This document shows, in pieces, positions 1 to 12,914 of a DNA stretch of 64,000 bases (position 1 is the stretch's first letter; every line of letters starts with the position of its first letter). The notes below the pieces were generated by a model. The model saw only the letters and a program-made list of their open reading frames with translations. It searched no databases and was not told where the DNA came from. A program made the position numbers and the translations under genes. The stretch is taken from positions 248,001 to 312,000 of the forward strand of contig BDSI01000076.1 of the NCBI GenBank assembly GCA_003117195.1, read 5' to 3'. Origin of the DNA: Eudorina sp. 2006-703-Eu-15 (Eukaryota > Chlorophyta > Chlorophyceae > Chlamydomonadales > Volvocaceae).

Positions 1-2194
1 GCGGTTTGGAAGGCATCTGTAGGGTGCTGACGTGCACCTGCCATCCGTACCTTGGTTGCCCTACAACTCTAGTACTCAGCTCTTAGCTCCGGCAGCACTT
101 TCCACCCATCGGGCGTGAGCCTGAACATTGTAGAAAGTCGTAAGGAAATTTCACAAAGGCTCCCAGCAGCTCCCAGCCTACGCGGGTTTCCAACTCTCGA
201 TCAAGTTCGGTCGCAGCATCCCGTACGACATGCATCCCGTACGATTACAATCCGTACTCAAGGGTGCCACTTCGTCACGCTTCAATGGGAAGCCGTCACT
301 GACTGGCTCGTACGCGATGTCCCCTAGGTCTGTACTTCTGTTGCACAAGGCCTGACCCAGGATATGCATGCGGAAGGGGCGCTGGGCCGCAGGAGGGCGC
401 GCACGGCGATGCGAAATAAGCAACCCTCCTCCTCCACCACCATCTCCTGCTTCCAGAAGAAGCTTACCGGACGCCGGGGGCGCCTTCGTTTACGCACCAC
501 CACTGGGGCCGCGCTTTCTCGCGTGGCCTATCCTGAATTGTAGGCCGACGCGGCCGACCGTCCAATGTCTCAGCGCCCAACGGCATTTCATGACCTCTGC
601 CGCCCCACGATTCGCCTTGCGTCCCCGGGCCGTCGCACGCAGACAGGCGAAAGGCGGACGGCCAATCAAGACGCGTAATCCCCAGCGGGAAGTTCGGGAG
701 AGAAGAGGCCGCCCTGCAGGTAGGCTCGACCCACTGGGCACCTCCGGCGCAATCGTTGCAGACCTCCCGAAGCTACTTTGGGCTCTGGGCCGCTGGACCG
801 CCCGGGCAGGGATAGGGTCCTCCGTGTGCGACCCTTCGAGGCCACAAAAGAAACACCGAGGGCATGCGCAACAGGGCAGGAATGCGGCCGAAAGCTGGCC
901 TCTTGAAACACAATGAGATGGTACGCGAAATGCAACACCACCCGATGCATGCAAACCGGGCTCAAACCGGGCTCCAAAACTAAAGACGGCGGGCACACTT
1001 GACCGTGCCGTCCATCAAAGTACGAGTACACGTCCGGTCAAGGTCCACCTTCAAAACATCCTTTCAGTCAGGGGGGAGCTCGCGCTGTGGCCCTCCCACC
1101 ACTCCCTTCCGTCCGGTGCTGACATTCCCCCGCCGCTTTGTCCCAAACACCTCGCAATTGGCTTGTCAATCGGTTTCCGTTCCATCCACTCTAAAATGCA
1201 AGAGCCCATCCGCGAAAGGACGGATTTATGCAGGACGCATCCAGGCCCCTGCCCTGCCCTGCCGCCGCCCCTAGCGTTACGGGACCAACGGTTCAGCGGC
1301 AGTTCACGCGCGACACGGCACATGGCATTTTCCTAACAACGCGCACGATTGCGTGCTCTGTTGTGTGTGTCGGCCTGTGTGTCTTTGTAGAAAAAACAAG
1401 TCACGTGAAAGCTTTACCCCCGACCTCAAGCGCGCTTGTGTTGTGCATATGCCTTGGGCTGAACGCCACAGCCGCGGTATGTGGCTGTTTCCAAGAGAAA
1501 TACCCGCCCCCTGCCCCCCTGCCCGCCTGGCCAAGCGGCGCGATGCACATCATGCTTGATCCCCGTGTTCACAATTGAGAACTGGGCCGCGAAAAGCGAT
1601 GAATCCAATCCAGCTCGACCCCCGTGTGCGGCTGGGCGGCGCAATCGGCCAGTCAGCTGTGCCGCGATGTGGACACGATGATACCCGAACCCCACACACA
1701 CCCGCCGAACCCCCCCACACATCCGCCGAACCCCACACTTCCCCCGGCGGTCCCACACCTTCCCCCGTCATTAACCACACCTTCCCCCGCCGAATGAACC
1801 CACACTGGCACACCCCCATGACCACCATATCCTCAATGAAGGGCCCGGGCCAGGTACCGGAGGCGCGACCCCTATCCATCTCCGTACCTCGAACGCCCAC
1901 TCCTTTGTGATCGTCGCGATAAGGGACCCCCTGCGCTCTCACTGCACGACCTGTCGACCAACTTCCAACGCCGCACCAACTACCAACGGTCAACATTCCA
2001 CCTGCCTTCCCCTCCCGGCGCGGCCCCGTACGGTTATTCAGCGCTAAGATACTCAGCTCGATACGGCAATGTACGGCCTTGTACGGTGCCGTAGTGCCTC
2101 TGTGAGAGTGTCGTCACATCGCCCAGCGTTCCAGACCCAGGTAACTCTATACTTCTATACTCGACAAAGCCGTTTACACGAGCCAGCCCTGCGT
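1..2194. other. Gene-free left end
   Basis: I see no exon chain, conserved domain or RNA gene here. The open frames are short and overlap in all frames, as expected by chance in GC-rich DNA. Around 1685-1800 there is a C-rich, imperfect short repeat built on an ACCCCACAC / CGCCGAACC theme. At 2040-2095 the word GTACGG occurs several times; it is common in spacers and introns across the window. Confidence 0.6.
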
Positions 2195-3962
2195 GACTGT
2201 ACGGCAACCTATACGGCACCACCCATAAAAGGCGCGGGCACACTTATGTACCTGAACCATTCTGTCAGTGAGACGCGGTTGTGGCCCGCAGCGGCGTATG
2301 GGACCCCCGGGTCGAACATGTACTACGTGCACTACAACTGTACTACAGCTACTTGTTCACAAACACGCTAACTCCTGTTCACGCGTTCCTATCAATGCAT
2401 TGCAACGAGCGTCAGTACATTTTATTCGACCTACTGCTCAGTGCATCATTTAAACCGAGCATTGCGGCTGTCCCCCACCGGTTTTCCGGTCCATCGCCAC
2501 CGCCGCCACCGCCGCCGCCACCGCCGCGGAGAATGAACAGCACCCGGATGCGCCTTGTGCGGCCATCCGCACACAGGCTCGTACACATGCACGGCATGTA
2601 CGGCACGGTACTGGTTTCCCTCCAAGCGTCTTGCTCCGCGCGCCCCGGCATCATCCGCATCGCACACAAACGGCGCGAAGGCGCCACCCGAGAAAGAAAG
2701 AGAAAGACATCACCCAACCTGAGGTCGCACAGCACAACACAGCAGTCCGGGAGGTCACGGGCGACCCGCGGCACCAAAGCAACATCTTTGCATCAGAATT
2801 TAAAACCCAACAGGCCGGAAAACGAAACTCGGCAACAGAGCCCCGGGCGCGCGAAGGGGTGCGCCCGGATGGGGCTTCGTCCCCAGGGGGGGGAGGAGGA
2901 GGATCCAACTGCAAACCGACGGCGCCGGCGGCCTGCCCCGTACTTCAACGGCAGCAACAACAGGGCGCGAAGATGGAAGTTCAGGGGCCAAGAGGCCCTC
3001 GCTGAAAAATCACAAATAATAGGAAAGAGCATGCGCACAATTAGGTAATCGCCTGGCAGCAGGTTGTCCAGCAGCTCCCTGCTGTACGTGTTCATGGAAT
3101 GCCGCACCGCTCATTCCACACGGATCCAATCGACACGCTTGCCACGTGCTGAAACGCGGTTGACTATGATGTCCATAGTAACACCACAATCACCACCACC
3201 ACCACCATTTCCGTGTGATAGCGCGTGGATTGACACGAGAAGTGGTGATCAGCGCTGGGATGTACGATGCAGCCGCCGCAATGGACGACATCGATCCCGT
3301 ACGGGCTTTAGAATTAGAAGGAACGTCCCTGCACGATTTCAGCAGAGCAGCCGACCACAAGAACTGCGTGCAAGGACTCCCGTCCATTCCTGCATGGCAC
3401 AGCACAGCAGCGCACGGCGCAGCACAGCGTCGCGCATGAGCAAGGCACACATACATACACACGTCCACGCCCACGGCCGTAACGACCACTGTCACGTGTG
3501 TACGACAGCGCGGACCAAATGCGGTACAGCGCGGACCCAATATCGGCCCGACCCGCCGTCCCTTCTTGTCCAAGCGGCGTACGGACTTGTGGCATTAGCG
3601 ACAATGTTCACGCACGCGACGCCGGCGAGCATCCTAGACTTCCAACCTCCGTGGATTTGGCAAGCCGGACGGACGGACGGACGGACGTACATACACTGAC
3701 CAACAAACCACACCACACCACACCACACCACGGTGAACATACTGCGGGCCCCGCATACTCGACGTTGCCCAAGAGGATGCTGCCGAGCGGCTCGATACAC
3801 GGCACAGATGGGCGCAGTCGGGTCCGCATCCTAGGCCCCCGGCCACCCGCCTTCCTTGAAGGAGGCGCAAGCGGCGCCCCCGTCCCCGCCCCGCCCCGCC
3901 CCCGGACTCTCGCTGCATTTCCACCCCAGTGCCGCCTTCACCTCAAAAGTGCCACGTGTGGC
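2195..3962. repeat. 1.77-kb duplicated unit, copy A
   Basis: This 1768-bp segment reappears at 3980-5752 at an offset of 1785 bp. The long open frames inside both copies translate identically, so the copies are essentially identical apart from one extra CCGCC in copy B. The unit contains a CCG-rich tract (about 2495-2530), a CAC run near 3190-3210, a GGAC tetranucleotide run near 3668-3690 and an ACCAC run near 3705-3735. I found no terminal inverted repeat, target-site duplication or recognisable protein domain. It could be a recent segmental duplication, two units of a longer tandem repeat, or a non-autonomous element. Confidence 0.9.
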
Positions 3963-3979
3963 CACATCCGTAAAATTTG

Positions 3980-5752
3980 GACTGTACGGCAACCTATACG
4001 GCACCACCCATAAAAGGCGCGGGCACACTTATGTACCTGAACCATTCTGTCAGTGAGACGCGGTTGTGGCCCGCAGCGGCGTATGGGACCCCCGGGTCGA
4101 ACATGTACTACGTGCACTACAACTGTACTACAGCTACTTGTTCACAAACACGCTAACTCCTGTTCACGCGTTCCTATCAATGCATTGCAACGAGCGTCAG
4201 TACATTTTATTCGACCTACTGCTCAGTGCATCATTTAAACCGAGCATTGCGGCTGTCCCCCACCGGTTTTCCGGTCCATCGCCACCGCCGCCACCGCCGC
4301 CGCCACCGCCGCGGAGAATGAACAGCACCCGGATGCGCCTTGTGCGGCCATCCGCACACAGGCTCGTACACATGCACGGCATGTACGGCACGGTACTGGT
4401 TTCCCTCCAAGCGTCTTGCTCCGCGCGCCCCGGCATCATCCGCATCGCACACAAACGGCGCGAAGGCGCCACCCGAGAAAGAAAGAGAAAGACATCACCC
4501 AACCTGAGGTCGCACAGCACAACACAGCAGTCCGGGAGGTCACGGGCGACCCGCGGCACCAAAGCAACATCTTTGCATCAGAATTTAAAACCCAACAGGC
4601 CGGAAAACGAAACTCGGCAACAGAGCCCCGGGCGCGCGAAGGGGTGCGCCCGGATGGGGCTTCGTCCCCAGGGGGGGGAGGAGGAGGATCCAACTGCAAA
4701 CCGACGGCGCCGGCGGCCTGCCCCGTACTTCAACGGCAGCAACAACAGGGCGCGAAGATGGAAGTTCAGGGGCCAAGAGGCCCTCGCTGAAAAATCACAA
4801 ATAATAGGAAAGAGCATGCGCACAATTAGGTAATCGCCTGGCAGCAGGTTGTCCAGCAGCTCCCTGCTGTACGTGTTCATGGAATGCCGCACCGCTCATT
4901 CCACACGGATCCAATCGACACGCTTGCCACGTGCTGAAACGCGGTTGACTATGATGTCCATAGTAACACCACAATCACCACCACCACCACCATTTCCGTG
5001 TGATAGCGCGTGGATTGACACGAGAAGTGGTGATCAGCGCTGGGATGTACGATGCAGCCGCCGCAATGGACGACATCGATCCCGTACGGGCTTTAGAATT
5101 AGAAGGAACGTCCCTGCACGATTTCAGCAGAGCAGCCGACCACAAGAACTGCGTGCAAGGACTCCCGTCCATTCCTGCATGGCACAGCACAGCAGCGCAC
5201 GGCGCAGCACAGCGTCGCGCATGAGCAAGGCACACATACATACACACGTCCACGCCCACGGCCGTAACGACCACTGTCACGTGTGTACGACAGCGCGGAC
5301 CAAATGCGGTACAGCGCGGACCCAATATCGGCCCGACCCGCCGTCCCTTCTTGTCCAAGCGGCGTACGGACTTGTGGCATTAGCGACAATGTTCACGCAC
5401 GCGACGCCGGCGAGCATCCTAGACTTCCAACCTCCGTGGATTTGGCAAGCCGGACGGACGGACGGACGGACGTACATACACTGACCAACAAACCACACCA
5501 CACCACACCACACCACGGTGAACATACTGCGGGCCCCGCATACTCGACGTTGCCCAAGAGGATGCTGCCGAGCGGCTCGATACACGGCACAGATGGGCGC
5601 AGTCGGGTCCGCATCCTAGGCCCCCGGCCACCCGCCTTCCTTGAAGGAGGCGCAAGCGGCGCCCCCGTCCCCGCCCCGCCCCGCCCCGCCCCCGGACTCT
5701 CGCTGCATTTCCACCCCAGTGCCGCCTTCACCTCAAAAGTGCCACGTGTGGC
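3980..5752. repeat. 1.77-kb duplicated unit, copy B
   Basis: Second copy of the unit at 2195-3962, separated from it by only 17 bp (3963-3979). It is 1773 bp long because a CCCGC pentamer run near 5670-5690 has one more copy. Both copies begin at a GACTGTACGGCAACC word and stop being alike just after a GCCACGTGTGGC palindrome. The near-absence of substitutions implies a very recent duplication, ongoing conversion, or an assembly artefact. Confidence 0.9.
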
Positions 5753-6752
5753 TGACCCAAAGGGACTTTTTTGGACGTCTGCCGGAGGGGACTTAGCTCC
5801 AGACTCTGCTTCCGTGCGCCATCGCGCGCGCGTTGGGATAGCTCCGTGTGAAAACGTGAGTAGGCTCATCGGCGGGAGCGCAGCGGCACTCCCACCGCAT
5901 TAATTCCCCCCGCAAGCACCCGTCGTCCGAAAGCATCGGCCCCGCACTCGCAAGCCACCGCTGCAATTTGTGTTCATTCATTCATTCATGCATCCATCGC
6001 TCCGTCATTCATTCACCCTCTGCTGCATGTTCAGTCATTTCCCGAAAGAATTTTCTTCTCCAAGGAAGATCCTCAACAAAAACCAAATCCTTGCCACTCT
6101 TCCGCAGCTTCTGATGTTCTTCCAAGCGCCACCGCGACGCGGTGCGAGCAAAGCGACTGCATGGAACAGATGATCTCGCCCAACCCCCCAAAGGATATCC
6201 CGGTATGTAGCGCTCTTTGCGCATGCCCTTATTGGCTTACGGTCGGCAAGGACCATACTGCGAATACCCCCAAGCGGCCTGCCCCCATTTCTTCCCGTTG
6301 ATCGCTCAGTGCCAACCGCCGTAATGCCGTACGCTCGTGGAAGCGCCATTGCGAACGCCACCACCACGATCCACCGTCCAGTGCTCATCAGGGCTCACTC
6401 CGGCATTAACGAAAGAAAGCATCTCTTGAATTGCTTGGGACTAAGGAGCGCATTGACTCACGGAAGACACAGTACGATTTAGGTACGGCAATGCTGCGGT
6501 GATCGATCAGCCTTGACAACGAAATTGGCAGAGGCCCAGAGTCACTGATGACCCACGGGTCCATCGAAACCTGATTCGTCACTAGGCGCCGCACCCGCGA
6601 CACGTACGGGCGGGCGCCGCACCCGCTGCAGGTATGCCGGCCTCGTCTCTGCCCGCCGGGACATGGTCACGGCCTGTAGTCTGCCTTCAGGTCTGCGGCG
6701 AAGAAGGCAGTGCGGGGAGAGCAGCAGCGTGGGCAAGATGCGCGGGCGTGGA
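5753..6752. other. Spacer downstream of the kinase gene
   Basis: No supported gene. One ATG-started minus-strand frame, 6388 down to 6035 (117 codons), begins with a signal-peptide-like stretch (a short basic start, then WIVVVAFAMAL, then PRAYG), but the rest shows no recognisable family and it may be chance. A CATT tetranucleotide run lies near 5973-5990. Confidence 0.4.
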
Positions 6753-9700
6753 CTAGCCACCGAGAGGAGGCGTCCTGCACGATTCCCAGCCACAACATTC
6801 CCCGGCTGGAACCGGCCACACCACGTTATGCCACACCACATTATGCCACATGCATGATGCCACACCACACACGACAACTCGACAATTATCTTTTACACAC
6901 ACGACAACACAACACACCGTGGTACAGCCTCGCTCTAGTCCGCCGCCGCCGCCACACGCACCTGCCGCAATACCACGGGGCGTGTTGGGCGCGAAGACCG
7001 CCGGCGCCGGCGCCGGCACCTGTCGCGCCTCCGTCCGTATCCAGTCGTGCCGTCGCAGCTGCGCCGCCGAGGGCCTCTCCTGCGGCTGGTCCGCCAGGGC
7101 CCACGCGATGAACTCCCGGGAGGCCCCGGAGATGCCGCCCGGAAAGATGAGCGCGGGCCTTATGGGCGCCTCCAGCCCACCCCCGGCAGTCAGCGCGGGG
7201 GCACCCAGCGGCGTGAAGCCGACGAGCAGCTCGTAGGCCAGCACGCCGAGGGCCCACACATCGCACGCGGTGCCGTACGCCAGGCGGGGGTCTTCCTTGT
7301 TGTCATCCGGACGGACCTTGAGCGGGCAGCGGGCGACCTCAGGTGCCTTCGGAGGTGTGGTGAGGTGAGGCGGTAGGGGGGAGGGCAGAACAACACCGGG
7401 GGGTCACCGCCGCGGGTGGCCGAGGCACACGGCAGCGGGGGCCAGCACCGGGGCCAGCACAGGGGCCAGCACAAGGACCAGCACAGGGGCCAGACCGGGA
7501 ACATGGGACGATGACGCGACCAACGGGCTTCAGAATGTGGGTTGCGCTCGTCTGTGTTTTGATGGGGGCCGTGTCGCTCGCCAGGCATGGGCGTCAGTGG
7601 CTTCATGTCACAAGCATGAGAATCGTGTGCGCGGCTCGAGGACGCTGCATGTACTGCGCAAGCGGCCGTGCGGTAACTGAAAAAGCCCATCCACCCTTGA
7701 CCAGAAACCCAGTCGGCGCATCCCCTAACTCGAAACATGTTGTGCGTGTTTATTATATGGATGCAATTTGGCATCCAGGGCATCAAGAGTGGACCCACCA
7801 TGTAGCTCACTGTGCAGCCAGTCCATTGGATTGTTGTGCGCAGCGCCGGCGTCGCCGCGCCGTCGATGGGCCGAGAAATGGGGCGGGGCGGGCCGGGGTG
7901 GGGCAGAGCATGGCAGCGCTGGGTTCTTGCGTCCATGGGGCTGAGGACCAAGCCCGAGAGCTATCTCGGGGGCCTGCCCGGGAGCAGCGCAACCCCGAAC
8001 AGCGGTGGTCACCCACACTTCGCATGAACAATGACTGCACGGGGTGCGCTGCGGTACAGGCACTGCCGCGCACGGCACCCTACCCGGCCGCCGAGCGCGG
8101 CCGGAAGGCCGGTTCAGCGCACAGATCAGCCGCTCCACGCTCCTCAAGACACCAAATCCCGAAATCCCAAAACCCAAAAACCCAAACCCCAAGGGGGGTT
8201 CCTGATGTCACTGCCGCTGAGGTCCACTGCACCCTGACGATCTGAGACACATCACAACCCATCAGGCCCACACATATGCACACACATTTGGGTGCCGTGA
8301 GGTGTGTCTTTCCTCCGTCGACTGACCTGTCCCCGCCCTGGTGACGGCCCGTTCCTTGGACAGGTCGATGGAGACTCCAAAGTCCGCCAACTTGAGAGAC
8401 CAGTCGGATGTGAAGAGCACGTTCTCCGGCTGGGTGTCCAGGAAGCACACCGCGGCAGGAAGGGCAGCAGGGGCAATAAGCCAACGCACACGCTTAGACT
8501 AAGGTTGCTTGGGGGAGGAGCGGAGGCCAATAAAGGAATGGTGCCCGTCTGTATGGTTATTGTCCAGGTTCTTGCGAACGTATACGGCATGAACGTAGTG
8601 GCCATGTACGGTACGTGGTGTACGGGAGATCCCCAGCGGGGTCACCGGTGACTGCCGAAGCCTCCTTGGTCCGCGCTGGCCACGTGCGCTGCGTCATGGG
8701 CTGGCAGACTGGCACTGACACACGTGAGAGGCGCAAGCGGCCGGAGCCCGCCGTGTGGCCGCCGCCCGGTACTGCCAGGCCGTCCGGCATCACCACCATC
8801 AGACCAGGCCGGCCTCACCTTGATATCCCTGTGGCAGAAGCCGTGGTGGTGCAGGTACGACACTGCATCCAGCAAAGGCGCCATCACGGCATCTGCGCAG
8901 CGCGTGATCAGAAGTTCGTACAGTGAGGGGGGCACAACGGGGACACTGCCTATGAGCCAACGCATGGGCGTCCAAGCGGGCACCGTCGTACGGCAAGGAA
9001 AAGAAATCCAGTGAGCCGGCCGTACACCGCACAGGAGCCAAAAGTAAGTTCCCCGTCCTGTGCCGCTCACTTCAAGCCCTCTCCGCTCACCCTTGACCTG
9101 TCGCTCGTCCATCCGTCGGTTCTGGCAGCTCTGCAGAATGCCGTACAGATCGCCCCGATGTGCGTACTCCAACACCAGGGTGAGGTGTCTGTCGCACTGC
9201 GGTTTAATCGTACATCGCACACACGGCACATTTCGAAGGGTTTCAGTCGCGCCCTTAACTTTTACCGGAACGCAACATGTACTCAATTACTGCTGCGGCA
9301 TCCCCAAGATAGGATAGAACGGCAGGTCCTAGCGGCCACCGACGACTCCTTTGGGGGGTCCTCTGAAGCATCCATTACATCCAGCCATTCCATCCCATAG
9401 CGTATGGGCATATGGTGCACCTATCGACTGCGGCCGGCTGACGGCATGGATGGATGGATGACCAAAAAGCTGCAAGGCGACGGTCGGTTGTGTTCCCGGT
9501 GTGCGCCCCGTGTTCGCTCCAGGGGCAGGAGGGGGCCAGGCGGCCGGTGACCAGATGTTCGCTCATACGCTATCCCACCCGCATCTATCTCGGGCCCCCC
9601 ACACGCACGGCACACCTGGTGCCGCCCCCCTCCTCTTCCTCTCCCTCTTTATAAGTGCCTCTCTCCGTGAACCCACCTGGAAAGCGGCGTACAGCATGAG

Positions 9701-12363
9701 GATGTTGGGGTGCGACACCGCCGCGTGGATCTCGATCTCACGGCAGATCATGTGCAGTACGGCGGACGGGACTCGATTCAAAAAGTACACCTTGAGGGCG
9801 ACGGGTAGTCCGCTGCGGTTGCAGACAGCCTTCCATCGAGGAGGGAGGGAAGGAAGGACGAGGGCAAGGACGGACGCGGGCATCGAGAGGAACACAGTCA
9901 ACGTCAATAACAGGTAACGGACAACGAATCGGCGGATAGACAGAAACTACGACGGCCCACCGTATCGAAGATAAGACAAAGGAAATCGCGGGTGAGCGAA
10001 ACACAATGGTTTCAGCCCTTTGCGCCGCCAGGACAACGCTAGGATGTGCGGACCAGGCACGCGGGACCTCAGCCACGGTGTCAGAGGGCAGGCTCGGCCG
10101 CCTCGTGCCTTACCTTGTACACTGCTGAGCTCGAGCCCTTGTACAGTCTCCTGTTTTCACGTGCGGCGTATGGGGCGCACCGGGCAGGTGGAGGGCGGCA
10201 CGGGTTAGGGTTAGAAGTGGCTTTACGGCGGTAGCTGGCAGCTGCCGGAGCATCCCCCGACCCGACCCGGACATCCCCGACAGCTCCACCTCCCTCCGAG
10301 CCCTCCCCCATATCCGTCCAACGCAGCTGTCAACACATACACACACATACACGCAGCTCCCTTGTTGCTGTTTTCATGTTTTCCAACTTGTAGGTTAATA
10401 TGGTAAGTGTATTAGTACTTGGTTTGGGTCGGGCGGGTCTCTTATCTAAAAACACACACACACACACACACACACACGGTAGTCCCCCCGCTGAGTCCCG
10501 CGTTGGCAGCACTGGCACGAGCACAGCAATCCCAACAAATCATCACCCAGCCGCCGTGGCTAAGACTCACGCCGCACCAGAGCCGTGTCGCCGACCCGCC
10601 GCCATTCATACCGCCGCCCTTCAAGGCACATACCCACATCCGTGCCGCCGCCGCCGCCTCCCGGACCCCGGGACCGCCCCTTCAGCAACACAACACGGCA
10701 CAGTAGTCACACTCACTTGGTAACGGTGAAGTCGTCTAGTGACCAGTGCGATCGCCTCATCGCAGCGGGCATCCCGGGATTCGCCGCCAAGATTTGGCTG
10801 CTCGGTGACGGCTTCGTCTGGATCGGTGGCGGCCGGGGTTGCTGACGCGGCGGTGCCCTGGATCCGCCCTTGTCGCCACTTGCCGCAGGCGCGGCGGCGG
10901 CGGCGGCGGCAGCCGAGGACGCAGGGGACGTGCCCGCGACGTTGCTGTCGTACATTCTGCTGTTGCAGCTACTGCTGCTCGAGCTGGACGGCCCGACAGC
11001 TGTGGCTGTCGTACAGGTGCTATCGAGCTGCTGGGGGGTGCTGACGACGTTGCTTATGATGCCGCCGCCAGAGCTCGAGATGGGGATAGACAACATCGGC
11101 TCCAACTGCCCGCGGATCAGGAACTCGGCCTTCAACAGTGACGGCAGCGCAGCGGCGGCGGCGGCCGCGGCCGCCGCAGAAGCCGCGGAGCCAGCCGCGG
11201 TCTCTGCGGCGGTGACCAGGCGCTGCGACGCCGCCTTACCCCGACCAGGGTGGGCTGCCTGCAGCGTCGATGCGGACCGCGGCACGGGCTCCGGCCGGCC
11301 GTTGTCCCCACTCGCACTTGCAACGGCACTGGCGCTACAGTCATCGCCGGCGCTGACGCACGAGCCGCCGCCGAGGAGCGCCACAGCTGCCTGCTGGCCG
11401 CCTCGTACCCGTCCCTCGCCGCCGGCGCCGCCGACGCCGCCAGCCCGAGCGGTGGCGGCAGCCGCCGCAAGCACCTCCGGGGGACGGTACGCCAGGTGCC
11501 GCGCTGCCGACGGCCGGTCAAACTCAGGCGCAGGCTGTAGCTTTCGTGTGCTGCCGTGTGACATCCAAGAACCTACGGGACTTAGAGCCCGGGGAGTGCC
11601 TCCTGGCGACTGAATGACGCACGTGCCGGCTTTGGGGCTTTGCTGGATTAAAGCACGCAGATGCGGATCCAGATCAGGCTGTAGCTGCTGTCGCTGCTGC
11701 TGATTTTGTGGCTGCTGCTGCTGTAGATGCGGGCTCTGGAAAGGTCGGTGTGGAGCAACGCCTGCGGACGGGGCACGTCCAACCATGAGCAGACTGTCGG
11801 AGCCGCTGCTGCGGGCGAAGACCGGCCGGGCGGGAGAGTCCCTGTCGCCCGCAGCCCAACCGTCCCGTGGGTCCTTGACTTGCGGCGGCGTCGGGGGCAG
11901 CGCCGCCGCCGTCAGAGACGCCGCCTCTGCTGCAGCCGCAGCGATCTCACCCGCCTTCGCCGTCCCAAACGGACTGGGAGGCGCTGATGCGGGTGCCCCG
12001 TCGCCGTCAGCCGCCGTGCCCGTGATGGCGTCGGGTGCAGGCGCCGAGCAAGCCTGCGCCAGCGCCAAAGCCTTGTGCTGCGGTTGCAGCTGCCGTTCGG
12101 TTTGCCGTTGGTGGTTACGGTGAGGGTGGTTGATGGTTACCGGCAGATCACAGGTCGCGCGGGGATCACCGATGAGGCAGCTGAACAGTGAGGTTGAGCC
12201 AGCGGCGGCGGCGGCGTGGTGAAGCTTCTGGGGCGCGACATCCCCTTTCCCGTGCGGCGTCCTACTCTGTGTGGCAGAGGTCTGATTGACCGCCAAGTCA
12301 CGTACCGCCGTCGCGCCGGCGGCGCCCTGCTTGTACGGACTGGTGCGACAGCCAATGAGGCCA

Positions 12364-12395
<32 letters not shown>

Positions 12396-12914
12396 CGCTG
12401 GCGACGTCGGTTCCTCTGGCGGGGATTGCAGGACGTGATGGAATTTGATGCTGCTCGTCGACGACGCGCCGAGGAAGGATGGGCTCCACAATGGGCTGCG
12501 GGTGGCAGTGGGACTGTCGCCGCCTGGCAGGGATGAGGCGTTGGCGAACACGGGCAGTTCGCTGTCCGAGCCACCCCGCGCGACCGAAGACCCCGAATTC
12601 GTGTTAGAAGACAACGCTGCCGTCAGTTTCTCACTAAATCGGCCGTAGTTCGGGGCAGCGGAGAAAGCCACGGGCGCGTTGATCGGCTGGGCCCGGGCAG
12701 GTGGGACTGAGTGCTGCACTGGTTGCCGTGACCCTGGGCCTCTCTTGATGCCCGTGAACAGCTTGCCGATTCGCCGGGCAAATGACGTGGCAATTTTCAT
12801 TTTGTTACCCGATGATTTTGATTGTGGATGTCCAAAAACCGGTAGTCGGGAGGTTGTGGGCGGCGCAGCGTCTGGCGGCCGTTGTAAGGCGACACCCTCT
12901 TCCGTTTCCGACAT
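6753..12914 (-). CDS. Ser/Thr protein kinase, eight exons, long low-complexity N-terminus
   Basis: Exons in coding order: 12914-10717, 10150-10114, 9829-9677, 9196-9091, 8892-8819, 8429-8327, 7809-7799 and 7346-6753. All phases match, giving about 1091 residues if the last exon is unspliced. Residues 1 to about 725 are Ala/Gln/Ser-rich and probably disordered. The kinase domain then follows: glycine-loop region KGSSSAVYK, VALK with the ATP-binding Lys near 758, HRDIKPEN near 852-859, DFG near 872-874, and APE near 895-897. HRDIKPEN marks a Ser/Thr kinase, and all catalytic residues are present, so it should be active. The domain ends near HDWI, and the Cys/Val-rich tail after it is doubtful. 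A TGTAA signal at 6897-6893 lies inside that tail, so the real stop may be earlier or reached by another splice. The start is the first ATG of the long exon. The exact kinase family is not resolved. Confidence 0.85.
7441..7500. repeat. 12-bp minisatellite in kinase intron 7
   Basis: About five imperfect copies of a GGGGCCAGCACA-type unit lie within the intron between the micro-exon and the last kinase exon. No coding role. Confidence 0.7.
7799..7809 (-). other. 11-nt micro-exon of the kinase gene
   Basis: Exon 6 ends in phase 1 after the codons for RAGT, and exon 8 starts in phase 0 with APEV. Direct joining would break the frame and delete the P+1 loop. Between them, an AG at 7811-7810 and a GTGGGT donor at 7798-7793 bound 11 nt that complete V-S-Y-M. 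The joined product reads RAGT-VSYM-APEV, the expected kinase activation-segment pattern. Confidence 0.8.
10450..10479. repeat. CA dinucleotide microsatellite
   Basis: A continuous run of CA repeats in the first intron of the kinase gene. Similar but interrupted CA/TG runs occur near 16590-16635, 22330-22360 and 47607-47645, all in introns or spacers. Confidence 0.9.

Noticed and set aside
2281..3048. 255-codon plus-strand frame in each copy of the 1.77-kb repeat
   Set aside because: The product is a poly-Pro run plus basic low-complexity sequence; overlapping frames on both strands are equally open and no homology is recognised.
10870..11613. 247-codon plus-strand frame opposite the kinase N-terminus
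   Set aside because: It is antisense to the first kinase exon, Ala-rich by base composition only.
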